Source: an uncultured Adlercreutzia sp. (lineage in GTDB: Bacteria > Actinomycetota > Coriobacteriia > Coriobacteriales > Eggerthellaceae). From it: 64,000 nt of DNA. Under the pieces are notes generated by a model. That model did not search any database. It was not told where the DNA came from and worked only from the letters and a program-made list of their open reading frames with translations. This document shows positions 14,279 to 23,101 of this stretch, piece by piece; within the stretch, counting starts at the first letter, position 1, and each line of letters begins with the position of its first letter. Both the position numbers and the translations under genes were made by a program. Where the stretch lies: contig CAJUSP010000001.1 in the NCBI GenBank assembly GCA_910589165.1, positions 182,919 to 246,918 on the forward strand. Reading direction: 5' to 3'.

Positions 14279-17200
14279 ATGAGTACGCGAACGATGGAAA
14301 GCGGGAAGAGGCGCCGGGCAGCGGCGGGAAGGGCGGCCCTTGCGCTGGTGCTCGCCCTGGGCCTGGGGCTGCCGGTGGCGGCCTTCGGCACCGGGGAAGG
14401 ATCTGCGACGTCCTTCGGCGAGGAGCTGTCGGACGTGCCCGGGCCCGCAGAGAACGCGGGAGCGCTGGCGACAGCAGCGGATGAAGGCGCCGGCTCGGCC
14501 GGGAAGGCCGGCAGCGGGACTGGCACGACCGGAGAAGCTGACGAGAACGCCGGCGTGGCCGGGAAGACTGGGGGCAGCGCTGCCCCGACGGGAGAAACTG
14601 ACGGGGCGGCGGGCGAAGGCGCCGACGCGGGCCTTGGGGATGGCGCTTCCGGGGAGAAGGAGCCCGCACGCGACGGCGGCTCCGACAATGCGAGCGCAGG
14701 TGGCGAGCTCGCGACGGTCGACGCCGACGGGGCACCGGCCGCCGCGCCGGCCGGGGTGCAGGCGGCACCCCTCGATGCGGCGACGACGGTGAAGGTCGGC
14801 GAGCAGCTGTACCTCAAGGAGCAGAACGGCCGGACGACCTACTCCACCGAGGCCGGCGGCGCGAATCCGACGGTCTACACGGGCCCCATCGCCCTGGAGT
14901 TCACCGGCAGCAGCGCGTCTGTGACCGTGGAGGGTGCCGCGAACATCGTCATCGCCAAGGACGCCTCGCTCACGGGCGCCAACGGCGGCCCCGTCTTCGA
15001 CTTCAAGTCGGGCGCCTCCACTCTCACCATCGCTGAGGGTGCCGACGTCTCGCTGACCGGCGCCGACGGCTACGCCGCCATAAGGGTGATCGAGGGCGCC
15101 AGCTTGACGCTTTTGGGCGCCGGCAGCCTGCAGGTGACGGGCGGAGATGACAGTCCGGCCATTGGTCTGGGAAACTACGATTACGATTCGTTTGGCACCG
15201 TGCGCCTGGCCATGACGGGAAGCTTGCAGCTTCAGGGTGCGGGCTATGCGCCGGCGATGGGTGACATTATCGGGGACGGTCTTTCCGGCATGGTGGAAAT
15301 CTGCGCCGGCTCTCCGGAACTCGCTTCGGGAAACAGTTGGGATGGCTCGCCGATCAATGCCGATCGGGCAACGGTGACGGGCGGCAACTTCGTCTTGCCG
15401 ACTCAAACTGATCCCGAGTTGAAGGGCACCTACAAGACCGGTCCGGCGAATGAATTCGCAGTGACCAGCGTTCAGCTGGCCGGACTTCCTGCGGGGACCG
15501 ACCTCACGAAAGCTGGCCTTGTTATCGGAGATGACGCCGTTTTCGACCCGGGCTTTTTCGCCGTCGGCGAGGATGGCACATCAACCGGATACAACGTGAT
15601 CGGCTTCAACCCGCTGGCCGAGGGCGCCGCGCCCCGCGTGTACCTGCCTGCGTCGGAAAGCGTGAAGGCAGGCGCGAAAGTCCAGTTCATGTTGGGTGAC
15701 GATCTGTACGATGGCGTTCTGGAAACCGATGGGGAGGGGCTGAAGGTCACTCTGCTGTACTTCCCGAAGGACTACGTGGAAACGGGCGAAGAGAATCCGA
15801 CGGTAGATATATCTCGTGCTCATGAGGGAATTCAGTTGAGGAATGAGAGGGGCCTTCAAAAACAGTATTGGTCAGATCGCCTGAAGGGTTGGGTCAATTA
15901 CCGCGGCGTTCTAACGATCACGGGAACTGTGAATGTGTCGCCTCTGGCAAATGCCGGGATTGAGGTTGTCTCGGGATCTCATACGGTCAATCTTAGGAAT
16001 ACTACGATATCGACAAGTTTCATCCCGGCCATATCGGTGCAAAGCGGAGCAAGCGTTGAGTTCGTTCTGTTCGGCTCGAACAAACTAGAGACGGGCGAGG
16101 AAAGGTATAGAGAGGCGTTGCCTACCGTATATATCGCAGAAAACGCCACGTGCACCTTATCTGGCAAAGGAAAGCTAACGGTGAGCAACACCAATCGGCC
16201 AGACTCTCATGATGAATTCTCTGCAGCTACTATCGGCAGCGGAGGCTCTAACAGATACGGCGAGGCTTCGTATGCAAACGGGGGAACGTTCATCATGCGT
16301 AGCGGTACGCTCGAGGTGGAAACATTCATGCCCTTATCTCCTGCTATCGGCGCTGGTTGCGGTGCTACGTTCGAGTCGGTGATCATTGCGGGCGGGAAGC
16401 TTGTTACGCATGGTTCCTGGTTTCCCATTGGCGGAGGCCCGCAGTTTTCGGATCGGAGCTCGGAGGGGCTGGTTCGCTCGGTGCTGGTTACGGGAGGCAC
16501 CTTGGACATGACCGACGGGCCAAGTTTCAATGAGTGCCTATTCAATAAGGTCGAGTCCCTCGTAATCACAGGTGGATCGGTGATAGGTCCTGATGGGGCG
16601 ATCGGCCAGACGGCCGCCCAGGCGGTTGCGGCGCCGTTGAGCGCGATGGCGTTTGATGCGCCGGTGAGTGACTCGGCGGTCTCGCTGGCGGATGATGGGG
16701 GAGCGGTAGCGCTCGCGGAAGAGGGCAGCGCCGACGTCGACGCCGATGGCGTGGCCGACGCTGACGACGGCTCCTCCGGGATCGACGACGATTTCGAGGG
16801 CGATTTCGACGATGATTTCGAGGGCGAGGCCGACCCGGCGGTGCCGGTGAACGCGTTCGGGGAGGAGCTCGTGCCTGTGACGTTCACGGGGCTGCCGGCC
16901 GACACGAACCTGGCCGACATCGGCTTCCACATCGTGAACATCGACCTGAACGAAACCGAGCGCGGCCTGGGAGACCCCGTGGCCGTCAACGAGTACGGCG
17001 TCTACGACGTGGTCACCACCGACGACGGCTCCATGGCCTTCTACCTCACCAACGGGCAAGCCTACCGGCGCCTGGTGCTGGCCGCCTGGGACGGCGGCAC
17101 CTATGCGGGCATGATCGCCCCGGACGCCGACGGCGCCATGGCCTGCGCGATGCGACCCACCGACGCGACGCTGTTCTACGAGGGGCACACCTTCGAGGAC

Positions 17201-17860
17201 GGCTGGCTGTGCGAGGACGCGGACATCTTCTGGGCCACCGACGGCTCCATTACTGGAAGCGAGGAGGGCCCGGCGCTGACGGCCATCCGGTTCGCCACGC
17301 CCATCGAGGGCCTGACGATAAATTACGCGGCCGACAACGGCGCGGGCTTCGGCGAGATGGTCGCCTCCGACGACATCACCGGCGAGCTGATGGAGCCCAT
17401 GGTGAGCCTGCAGGCCTCGCTCTCCGGCGAGGCGGCCGCCGGGCGCGGCATCGAGTACCGCGCCTACGTGCAGGATGCCGGCTGGACGCCCTGGGCCCGC
17501 GACGGCGAGGCCACCCAGGCCTCGGGGGACGCCCCGGTGCTCGCCGTGGAGGCGCGTTTGACGGGCGGCGCCGCTGATGGCTCCGGCGCGACGGACGGTG
17601 CCACCGGTACCACGGATTCCGACGGTGCTGGCAAGGACGGCGCCAAGGCGGACAAGCTCGCCGCGACGGGCGATGGCGCATCTGCTATGCTGGCAGGGGC
17701 CCTCGCGGCTGCCGCCATGGCTGCGGCGCTCATGGCCTGGGCCGCACGCTGCCGCCGTGCTGGCCGCCTCGCGCCGGCCACCCGGACTGCCGCGAGCCAG
17801 GCCGCATCGGGGCCGCGCCGGCGTGCGAACGGCTTGGGCGCCCCCGAGAGGCGCCGCTAG
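14279..17860 (+). CDS. Sortase-anchored surface protein with beta-helix-like repeats and a ChW-like repeat
   Basis: A 1193-residue secreted protein; GAAGGAG precedes ATG 14279. A signal peptide (about 1-38) is followed by a Gly/Ala/Glu-rich low-complexity stretch (to about 165). Next come short repeated beta units of the type seen in carbohydrate-binding or beta-helix proteins (ASLTGANGG, ASLTLLGAGSLQVTGG, later GGTFIMRSGTLEV). A very acidic linker at about 820-860 precedes the C-terminal domain. Residues about 1058-1097 (IEYRAYVQDAGWTPW then DGE) match the ChW repeat (conserved Gly-Trp). The sortase motif is LAATG (1127-1131), followed by a membrane span and an unusually long Arg-rich tail of about 40 residues. 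Its ligand is unknown. Confidence 0.85.
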   Translation: MSTRTMESGKRRRAAAGRAALALVLALGLGLPVAAFGTGEGSATSFGEELSDVPGPAENAGALATAADEGAGSAGKAGSGTGTTGEADENAGVAGKTGGSAAPTGETDGAAGEGADAGLGDGASGEKEPARDGGSDNASAGGELATVDADGAPAAAPAGVQAAPLDAATTVKVGEQLYLKEQNGRTTYSTEAGGANPTVYTGPIALEFTGSSASVTVEGAANIVIAKDASLTGANGGPVFDFKSGASTLTIAEGADVSLTGADGYAAIRVIEGASLTLLGAGSLQVTGGDDSPAIGLGNYDYDSFGTVRLAMTGSLQLQGAGYAPAMGDIIGDGLSGMVEICAGSPELASGNSWDGSPINADRATVTGGNFVLPTQTDPELKGTYKTGPANEFAVTSVQLAGLPAGTDLTKAGLVIGDDAVFDPGFFAVGEDGTSTGYNVIGFNPLAEGAAPRVYLPASESVKAGAKVQFMLGDDLYDGVLETDGEGLKVTLLYFPKDYVETGEENPTVDISRAHEGIQLRNERGLQKQYWSDRLKGWVNYRGVLTITGTVNVSPLANAGIEVVSGSHTVNLRNTTISTSFIPAISVQSGASVEFVLFGSNKLETGEERYREALPTVYIAENATCTLSGKGKLTVSNTNRPDSHDEFSAATIGSGGSNRYGEASYANGGTFIMRSGTLEVETFMPLSPAIGAGCGATFESVIIAGGKLVTHGSWFPIGGGPQFSDRSSEGLVRSVLVTGGTLDMTDGPSFNECLFNKVESLVITGGSVIGPDGAIGQTAAQAVAAPLSAMAFDAPVSDSAVSLADDGGAVALAEEGSADVDADGVADADDGSSGIDDDFEGDFDDDFEGEADPAVPVNAFGEELVPVTFTGLPADTNLADIGFHIVNIDLNETERGLGDPVAVNEYGVYDVVTTDDGSMAFYLTNGQAYRRLVLAAWDGGTYAGMIAPDADGAMACAMRPTDATLFYEGHTFEDGWLCEDADIFWATDGSITGSEEGPALTAIRFATPIEGLTINYAADNGAGFGEMVASDDITGELMEPMVSLQASLSGEAAAGRGIEYRAYVQDAGWTPWARDGEATQASGDAPVLAVEARLTGGAADGSGATDGATGTTDSDGAGKDGAKADKLAATGDGASAMLAGALAAAAMAAALMAWAARCRRAGRLAPATRTAASQAASGPRRRANGLGAPERRR
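15780..16420 (+). other. Low-G+C segment inside the 1193-aa surface protein gene
   Basis: Two counted 60-base lines here have 29 and 28 G+C (48% and 47%), against 44 of 60 (73%) in a line counted near the 3' end of the same gene. Codons that are otherwise rare in this window (TTA, CTA, ATA, AGG, AGA) cluster here. The frame is intact. It looks like an imported or recently recombined piece of coding sequence. Confidence 0.6.
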
Positions 17861-17885
17861 CCCGACAGCCCTATCCGAACACCCC

Positions 17886-17908
17886 GGGCCCGCTACGGCG
17901 GGCCCTTT
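17886..17908 (+). terminator. Weak terminator or attenuator between surface protein and response regulator
   Basis: GGGCCCGC (17886-17893) pairs with GCGGGCCC (17898-17905), loop TACG, followed by only three T. Read-through into the two-component genes is plausible, as no separate promoter is visible in the 68-base gap. Confidence 0.5.
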
Positions 17909-17928
17909 CCGAAGAGAACGGAGCGCCC

Positions 17929-18639
17929 ATGCGTCTCGCCGTGTGCGACGATGAACCCGCAGCCCGCGATGAGCTGGCCGGGCTGCTGCGCGCCTGGGCC
18001 GAGCGCGAGGGGCGCACCGTTGAGGTGGCCTGCTACGCCACGGCCGATGACTTCCTCGCCGCCGCCCACGGCGCCTTCTTCGACGCCGTGTTCATGGACG
18101 TGTACCTGGGCGAGGGCCTGGGCACCCAGGCGGTGGCCTCGCTGGGCGACGAGCAGCGCCGTCGCACCGTGTTCGTGACCACGAGCCCCGACCACGCCAT
18201 TGAGGCCTACGGCCTGCGGGCCGCCCACTATCTGGTGAAGCCCGTGACGCCGGAGGTGGTGGCCGAGGCCCTCGCCCGCTGCCTTCCCGACGACGCCCCG
18301 CGCACGCTGACCGTGCGCACCGCCACCGGCCCGGTGCCGGTGCCCGAGGCCGCCATCAGCTACATCGAGGTGCGCAACAAGGTATGCGAGCTGCACACCG
18401 ACCGGGGTCTGCTGCGCACCTACACGAGCCTCGACGCCCTCACTGAAGCGCTGGACCCCGAGCGGTTCCTCAGGGTCCAGCGCAGCTTCATCGTGAACAT
18501 GGCGCGTGTGAGCCTGTTCGGCTCGGGCAGCGTGGAAATGGACGACGGCACCATCATCTCGCTTTCGCGGGGCAACCGCACCGAGCTGCGCGAGCGCTAC
18601 CAGCGCTTCCTGTTCGCCATGGCCCGGGGGCTGCGATGA
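17929..18639 (+). CDS. LytTR-family response regulator
   Basis: A 236-residue cytoplasmic DNA-binding regulator. The receiver domain (1 to about 118) has CDDE at 6-9, the phosphorylation site D57 in MDVY and K104 in LVKP. The LytTR domain (about 127-232) shows ISYIEVRNKVCELHT, the helix around ALDPERFLRVQRSFIVN, and LSRGNRTELRERY. Members of this AgrA/LytR group bind paired direct repeats and activate extracellular functions such as bacteriocins, adhesins and autolysis genes. It overlaps the histidine kinase gene by four bases (ATGA), so the two are co-translated. Its likely targets are the three repeat elements at 11010, 14104 and 20018. Confidence 0.92.
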   Translation: MRLAVCDDEPAARDELAGLLRAWAEREGRTVEVACYATADDFLAAAHGAFFDAVFMDVYLGEGLGTQAVASLGDEQRRRTVFVTTSPDHAIEAYGLRAAHYLVKPVTPEVVAEALARCLPDDAPRTLTVRTATGPVPVPEAAISYIEVRNKVCELHTDRGLLRTYTSLDALTEALDPERFLRVQRSFIVNMARVSLFGSGSVEMDDGTIISLSRGNRTELRERYQRFLFAMARGLR

Positions 18640-19991
18640 TGGCCGCCGTGTTCGCGCGCCTGCTGCTGGGCTACCTGGCGCAGGTGGTTCCCTTCGCCGT
18701 GCTGGCCCTGTACCCCTATCGCGATCAGCTGCGCTTGGCGCCGCGGCCGGCGGCGGCGCTCACGGCGGCTCTGGTGGGTGCGCTCGGCATCTTGTTCGCC
18801 GGGGTGGGATGCTCGGCTGCGGCGGTGCTTCCGCCGGCCATGGAACTGTACAACGTGGTGAACGCCGCGTTCTTCGTGGCGCTTTTGCCCTGCCTGGGCT
18901 ACTACTGGGCCCTGGTGCGTGCGCCGTGGCAGGAGAAGCTCTTCATCTTTGACTTCGCGCTGACGAGCGCCTGGGCGGTGACGGCGGCGTGCAACCTGTT
19001 CGCCACCGGCCAGCTGGACGCGGCCGGCTACGACGGCCTGCCCTACCGCAGCTGGACCCTATGGCTGCTGCTGGGCGCGAACGCCGTGGCGCTGCCAGTG
19101 TTGATGGCGGTGCTGCACCGGTGCTTTCTGCCCGTGCGTGACGGGCTCTCGGTTCGGGAGAGCAGCCTTCTAGCGGCGCTTTCGGCCGTGCTGTTCGTGC
19201 TGCTGGCGGCCGTGTTCGCCTGCATCAGCTTCTCATCGCTGGTGAATGCGGTGGCCGTGGCGCTCTTCTGCCTGCTTCTGGTGCTGGTGGTGTTCATCTA
19301 CAGTGCGGTGCTCCTTACCGTGCGCGCCGCCCACGACCAGATGGCCGCGCGGCGGGCGGCCGACGACGTGGCGCTTTTGGCCGCCGTGCAGGCCGAGCAG
19401 TACGAGAGCCTGTGCGCCGCCCTTGAGACCGACCGCCGCGTGCGCCACGACGTGCGCCACAACCTGGTGGCCATCCGGGGGCGCCTGGCGGCGGGCGACA
19501 GGCTCGGGGCGATGCGGCAGCTCGACGACTACCTGGCGCTGATGGAGCCGCTCGCTGTGACGCGCTACGGCGCCGACGACACGCTGAACGCCCTGCTCAG
19601 CCATTACGGCCGCAAGGCCGAGGAGGCGGGCGTGGCCTTCGAGGCGCGCGTGTCGCTGCCGGGAAAGCTGCCGCTGCCCGACACCGATGTGGCCGTGCTG
19701 GTGGGCAACGCGCTGGAAAACGCCCTGGCCGCCGCTGTCGATGCCGCACCCGAGAGGCGCTTCATCCGCGTGGCCGTGGCGCAATCGGGCCACATGCTGG
19801 CTTTCACCGTCGACAACGGCTATGCCGGCGCGCTTGTGCCCGAGGGCGCCGCCTTTCGCTCGACGAAGCCGGGCCACGAGGGGCTCGGCCTGCGCAGCAT
19901 CGCCGCCATCGCCGAGCGCCACGGAGGCGCGGCCGCCTTCTCTTGCGAGCCCGGCATTTTCCACGCCTCGGTTATGCTGCAGGACCGCTAG
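18636..19991 (+). CDS. Sensor histidine kinase, LytS/AgrC-like (GHKL ATPase)
   Basis: A 451-residue membrane kinase, partner of the LytTR regulator it overlaps. Six or seven hydrophobic segments occupy residues 1 to about 230, with no large extracellular domain, as in AgrC-like sensors of small hydrophobic or peptide signals. The phosphoacceptor is probably H271 in RRVRHDVRHN, in a helix rich in Glu and Arg. The ATPase part has the N box VGNALENALAAA (N near 358) and the G box GHEGLGLRSI, with a shortened GHKL fold typical of this class. No candidate pheromone gene is seen beside it, so the stimulus is unknown. Confidence 0.9.
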   Translation: MMAAVFARLLLGYLAQVVPFAVLALYPYRDQLRLAPRPAAALTAALVGALGILFAGVGCSAAAVLPPAMELYNVVNAAFFVALLPCLGYYWALVRAPWQEKLFIFDFALTSAWAVTAACNLFATGQLDAAGYDGLPYRSWTLWLLLGANAVALPVLMAVLHRCFLPVRDGLSVRESSLLAALSAVLFVLLAAVFACISFSSLVNAVAVALFCLLLVLVVFIYSAVLLTVRAAHDQMAARRAADDVALLAAVQAEQYESLCAALETDRRVRHDVRHNLVAIRGRLAAGDRLGAMRQLDDYLALMEPLAVTRYGADDTLNALLSHYGRKAEEAGVAFEARVSLPGKLPLPDTDVAVLVGNALENALAAAVDAAPERRFIRVAVAQSGHMLAFTVDNGYAGALVPEGAAFRSTKPGHEGLGLRSIAAIAERHGGAAAFSCEPGIFHASVMLQDR

Positions 19992-20017
19992 GGCGACACC
20001 CGCCGGCGCGCCGCCAG

Positions 20018-20080
20018 TTCGCGAAACGCACGGTTGAGGGTGCGGAATGCAGAAGCGGCCGGCCGGTTGCGCGCGATAAT
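20018..20080 (+). promoter_or_regulatory. Candidate LytTR-type operator and promoter, site C (886-aa surface protein)
   Basis: The conserved 35-bp element is at 20018-20052, with direct repeats CGCGAAACGCA (20020) and TGCGGAATGCA (20041), 8 of 11 identical, 21-bp period. The -10-like GATAAT lies at 20075-20080, 22 bases after the element. Confidence 0.7.
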
Positions 20081-20120
20081 GGATACTTACCCTTTACGCG
20101 ACACCGACAGGAGGCGCCCC

Positions 20121-22781
20121 ATGGCTGTCAACCGTCCCTCTTACGGCTTTCCGGCGGAAAGTCCCTGCGTACCCGAAAGCGTGCCCGCGGCCCGTTGCCG
20201 CGGCCTGAAGGCGCTCGTACTCGGCCTTCTTGCAACCTTGCTCGCGCTGGTGCTTATGCCGGCGGCCGCCCAGCCTGCCTATGGCGCCGACGCCTACGCC
20301 GACGCCATCGAGGCCCCGGAAACCGGCGTGCACATCGGCGAGAGCACCGCGGCCACGACGTGGAAGACAACGTGGAGCAGCGGGGGCGTGACGGCGTGGG
20401 GCTTTATCCACTACGAGCCCGCGGCCGAGGGAGGACGCGCGACAATCACCCTCGACAACGTCGTCTACGAATCAAGCGCCACCGCGCTTTCGGCCGACCT
20501 GCTCGATACGCCCATCGACATTCGGCTGATAGGCGAGAGCAAGCTGACTTCGACGAGCGAGGGTATGGGCACGTCGTCGGCGCTGCGCCTGGCGTCGCCG
20601 AACGTTACCATCACAGGGCCCGGAACGCTGGAGCTGGCCGCCGAGGGCGAGGCCCTCTTCATCGTCGACCCCACGACCGTCCCCGCCCCTGCGTCCGCTG
20701 ACGCGCCGCGCGCGACGGCGTTTGCGGGGCTCACGCTGAAGAACTGCGTGGTGAAGGTGAGCTCCGGCTACGCCAATCGCTTCGCGGTGCGCTGCGGCGA
20801 GTGGAACGTGAACATCCCGGAAGAGAATACCGGGCATTCTGTCGTCAACCAGAATTACGCTAACCCCGCCTACGCCAAGCCGCTCACCCTTGACGGCGCG
20901 TCCCTTCAGGTGACGGGGAATAACCGCGGCGTGTACGCGGAGCTTTCCACCGACAGCGCGGGGCACTCCTTCGCCGCCCTGAACGCGGTCATGCCGGAGC
21001 TCGATACGCCGACAGGCCTCACCGGCGCCCTCATCGTGGGCGATACGGGCCGCATCTACGGCTCGGGCAGTGCGCCGGTGGCGGCGCCGAGCCAAGACGT
21101 CACCATTCCGGCGGGCATGGCCCTTACCGTGCAAAGCGATGCCAAGCTTGCGATGGCCGCCGGAAAGGAGCTCGAGGTGCAGGGCTCGCTTGCCGTTGAG
21201 CGCGGTGCCACGGTAGAGGGCAGCGGCTTGTCTGTCGGCGCTTCTGGTTCCCCTTCCAGCTCTGTTTCCGTTGAGGCTGGCGGCACGCTCGCGCTTTCCG
21301 ACGAGGGCTTAAGCTTCATCTACCGGGGCGCCACGCTGGCCAACGCGGGCACGGCAACCCTTGCGGGCGGCCTGATAAACTGCGGCACCCTGCGCAACGA
21401 GCAGGGCGGCACGCTCACCGTCGACGCCTTCTTCAACAACGGAACCGAAAGCGCGGGCGGCACCGTCGTGAACTACGGCGAGATGAAGCTTAACGGCGAC
21501 AACGACAACTACGGCACCATCGAGAACCACCACTGGCTCGACTTTAACGGCATCATGCGCAACCACGGCACCATTACCGACTACGGCGAGGGCGTGGTGA
21601 GCAGCACGGCCTTTGAGGGCAACCCGGTGCAGATGGAAGTGCCCGACCCCTGCGACGGCCTGACCATTACCGTCGATCTTGCCCCTACGCGCTTCATCAC
21701 GAAAGGCGCCGATGGGGGCCAGGGCAGCATCCTGGTCACGCCGCCCGAGGACGGCGGCCCGCTGACTATCGAACTGGAAAACGCCGTGGTGAATGCCGGC
21801 ACCGAGGCGGCGCTGATGATAGCCAGCGACGACGCGCCCGTCCGCATTGTGCTGAAGGGCGAAAACAGGCTCGAAGGGCGTCGCGGTATGAACATCGGCG
21901 CCGCCCAGGTGACTATCGAGGGGCCTGGCAGCCTTGAGGTTCGTGGCACCCGCGCCATCGTCGTGCGCGACCCTTCGGGCGCCGAGGGCCTCGCGCAGCT
22001 CACCTTGTCCGGGGGCACCGTGCGGGCCGAGGGCGTCTTCGGCATTCAGGCGCCGAGCGTTGCCCTCGAGGGCGGCACGCTGGTGGCCCGCGGCACGAAG
22101 ATCGAGGGCGTGAGCGTGCCCGACGAGGTGGTACCCACGGGCATCGTGGCTCAGAAGCTGACGGGCGCGGGCAACGCCTTCGTGGTGGCCAGCTCGGTGG
22201 CAGCCCCAGGCGAAGACGACGAGCTGGCCGAGCTGCCCCTCGACGACTTCACCTCCGGCGTGCTCATCGTGGGCGACGAGGGCACGCTGCACGGCGACCA
22301 TGTGACGCTTTCTGCCGATGCCGCCGTGCCCGAGGGCGCCACGCTGGAGATTCCCGCCGGCACCACGCTCACGGTGCCCGAGGGCGTAACCCTTACCAAC
22401 GACGGGCTCATCAACCTCTACGGCACGCTGGACGTACAGGGCCGCCTGGCGAACAACGGCACCATCCACGTGTTCAAGGGTGCCGAGCTTACGGCCCTCG
22501 ACGGCACGCTGGAGGACAACGGCGAAATCCTGTGGGACGAGAAGCCTGCCGAGAACCCCGATGGGGAGGCGGGCTCTGAAGGCGACGCCGGCAAGGACGA
22601 CGCCGACAAGGAAGGCGCCGCGGGCGCCACCGACAAGAAGGACGGGAAAACTGACGGAAAGAAGGACGACCTCTCTCAGACGGGCGATAGGGCTGCTGCC
22701 GTCGGCGTCGCCTTGACAGTCGCTGCCCTCGCAGCCGGCGCCCTTTGCCTTCGCTCCCGCCGTGCCCAACACCTCCGCTAG
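20121..22781 (+). CDS. Sortase-anchored surface protein with beta-helix-like repeats
   Basis: An 886-residue secreted protein. AGGAGG six bases before ATG 20121 decides the start; the frame continues upstream to 20034 without a site. The signal peptide has hydrophobic core ALVLGLLATLLALVLMPAAA and probable cleavage after AYG. The body is made of short repeating strands with Gly-Thr-Leu and Asn-Gly-Thr turns (NAGTATLAGG, NYGTIENHH, NHGTITDYG), suggesting a right-handed beta-helix as in many adhesins. A Lys/Asp/Glu/Gly linker precedes LSQTG (851-855), a hydrophobic span and a basic tail. Its domain plan resembles the 1193-aa protein, and both carry the LytTR-type upstream element, so they are likely co-regulated paralogues. 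Confidence 0.85.
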   Translation: MAVNRPSYGFPAESPCVPESVPAARCRGLKALVLGLLATLLALVLMPAAAQPAYGADAYADAIEAPETGVHIGESTAATTWKTTWSSGGVTAWGFIHYEPAAEGGRATITLDNVVYESSATALSADLLDTPIDIRLIGESKLTSTSEGMGTSSALRLASPNVTITGPGTLELAAEGEALFIVDPTTVPAPASADAPRATAFAGLTLKNCVVKVSSGYANRFAVRCGEWNVNIPEENTGHSVVNQNYANPAYAKPLTLDGASLQVTGNNRGVYAELSTDSAGHSFAALNAVMPELDTPTGLTGALIVGDTGRIYGSGSAPVAAPSQDVTIPAGMALTVQSDAKLAMAAGKELEVQGSLAVERGATVEGSGLSVGASGSPSSSVSVEAGGTLALSDEGLSFIYRGATLANAGTATLAGGLINCGTLRNEQGGTLTVDAFFNNGTESAGGTVVNYGEMKLNGDNDNYGTIENHHWLDFNGIMRNHGTITDYGEGVVSSTAFEGNPVQMEVPDPCDGLTITVDLAPTRFITKGADGGQGSILVTPPEDGGPLTIELENAVVNAGTEAALMIASDDAPVRIVLKGENRLEGRRGMNIGAAQVTIEGPGSLEVRGTRAIVVRDPSGAEGLAQLTLSGGTVRAEGVFGIQAPSVALEGGTLVARGTKIEGVSVPDEVVPTGIVAQKLTGAGNAFVVASSVAAPGEDDELAELPLDDFTSGVLIVGDEGTLHGDHVTLSADAAVPEGATLEIPAGTTLTVPEGVTLTNDGLINLYGTLDVQGRLANNGTIHVFKGAELTALDGTLEDNGEILWDEKPAENPDGEAGSEGDAGKDDADKEGAAGATDKKDGKTDGKKDDLSQTGDRAAAVGVALTVAALAAGALCLRSRRAQHLR

Positions 22782-23101
22782 GGGTGCAGGCTTCGGCCGA
22801 ACCCGGTGTGCGGCGCTTCGAAAACTGACCTTTCACCTTGGGTTTTGGGAATCTTTTCAGGTTGTTTAAAGGTATGTGGGGGTTATGTTTTGGGGGTGTG
22901 CGGTCTGTGTGATTCGCTTCACGGTTCTCGCGCGCGCTGAAATAATGGCGGACGAACCTAACGAAAAGGTTACAATACCCAGTTAGCGCTTGGGACGCTA
23001 CGCTCGCAAGGCCCCCGGAGGGAGCGGGCGCGGGCGAGGCGGCCGGGCAAAGGATGCGCAGGCAGAGGGCTTGCGCAGTGTCGTGAAAGGTTGAGGGATT
23101 A
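22782..23101 (+). other. Intergenic region and promoter of the foldase gene
   Basis: TACAAT at 22971-22976 is a good -10. An AACCT/AGGTT inverted repeat (about 22955-22971) overlaps its -35 space. The roughly 120-base leader that follows is GC-rich and can fold, but no known riboswitch was recognised. The first 170 bases show nothing supported, and no clear terminator for the surface protein gene is visible. Confidence 0.45.
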
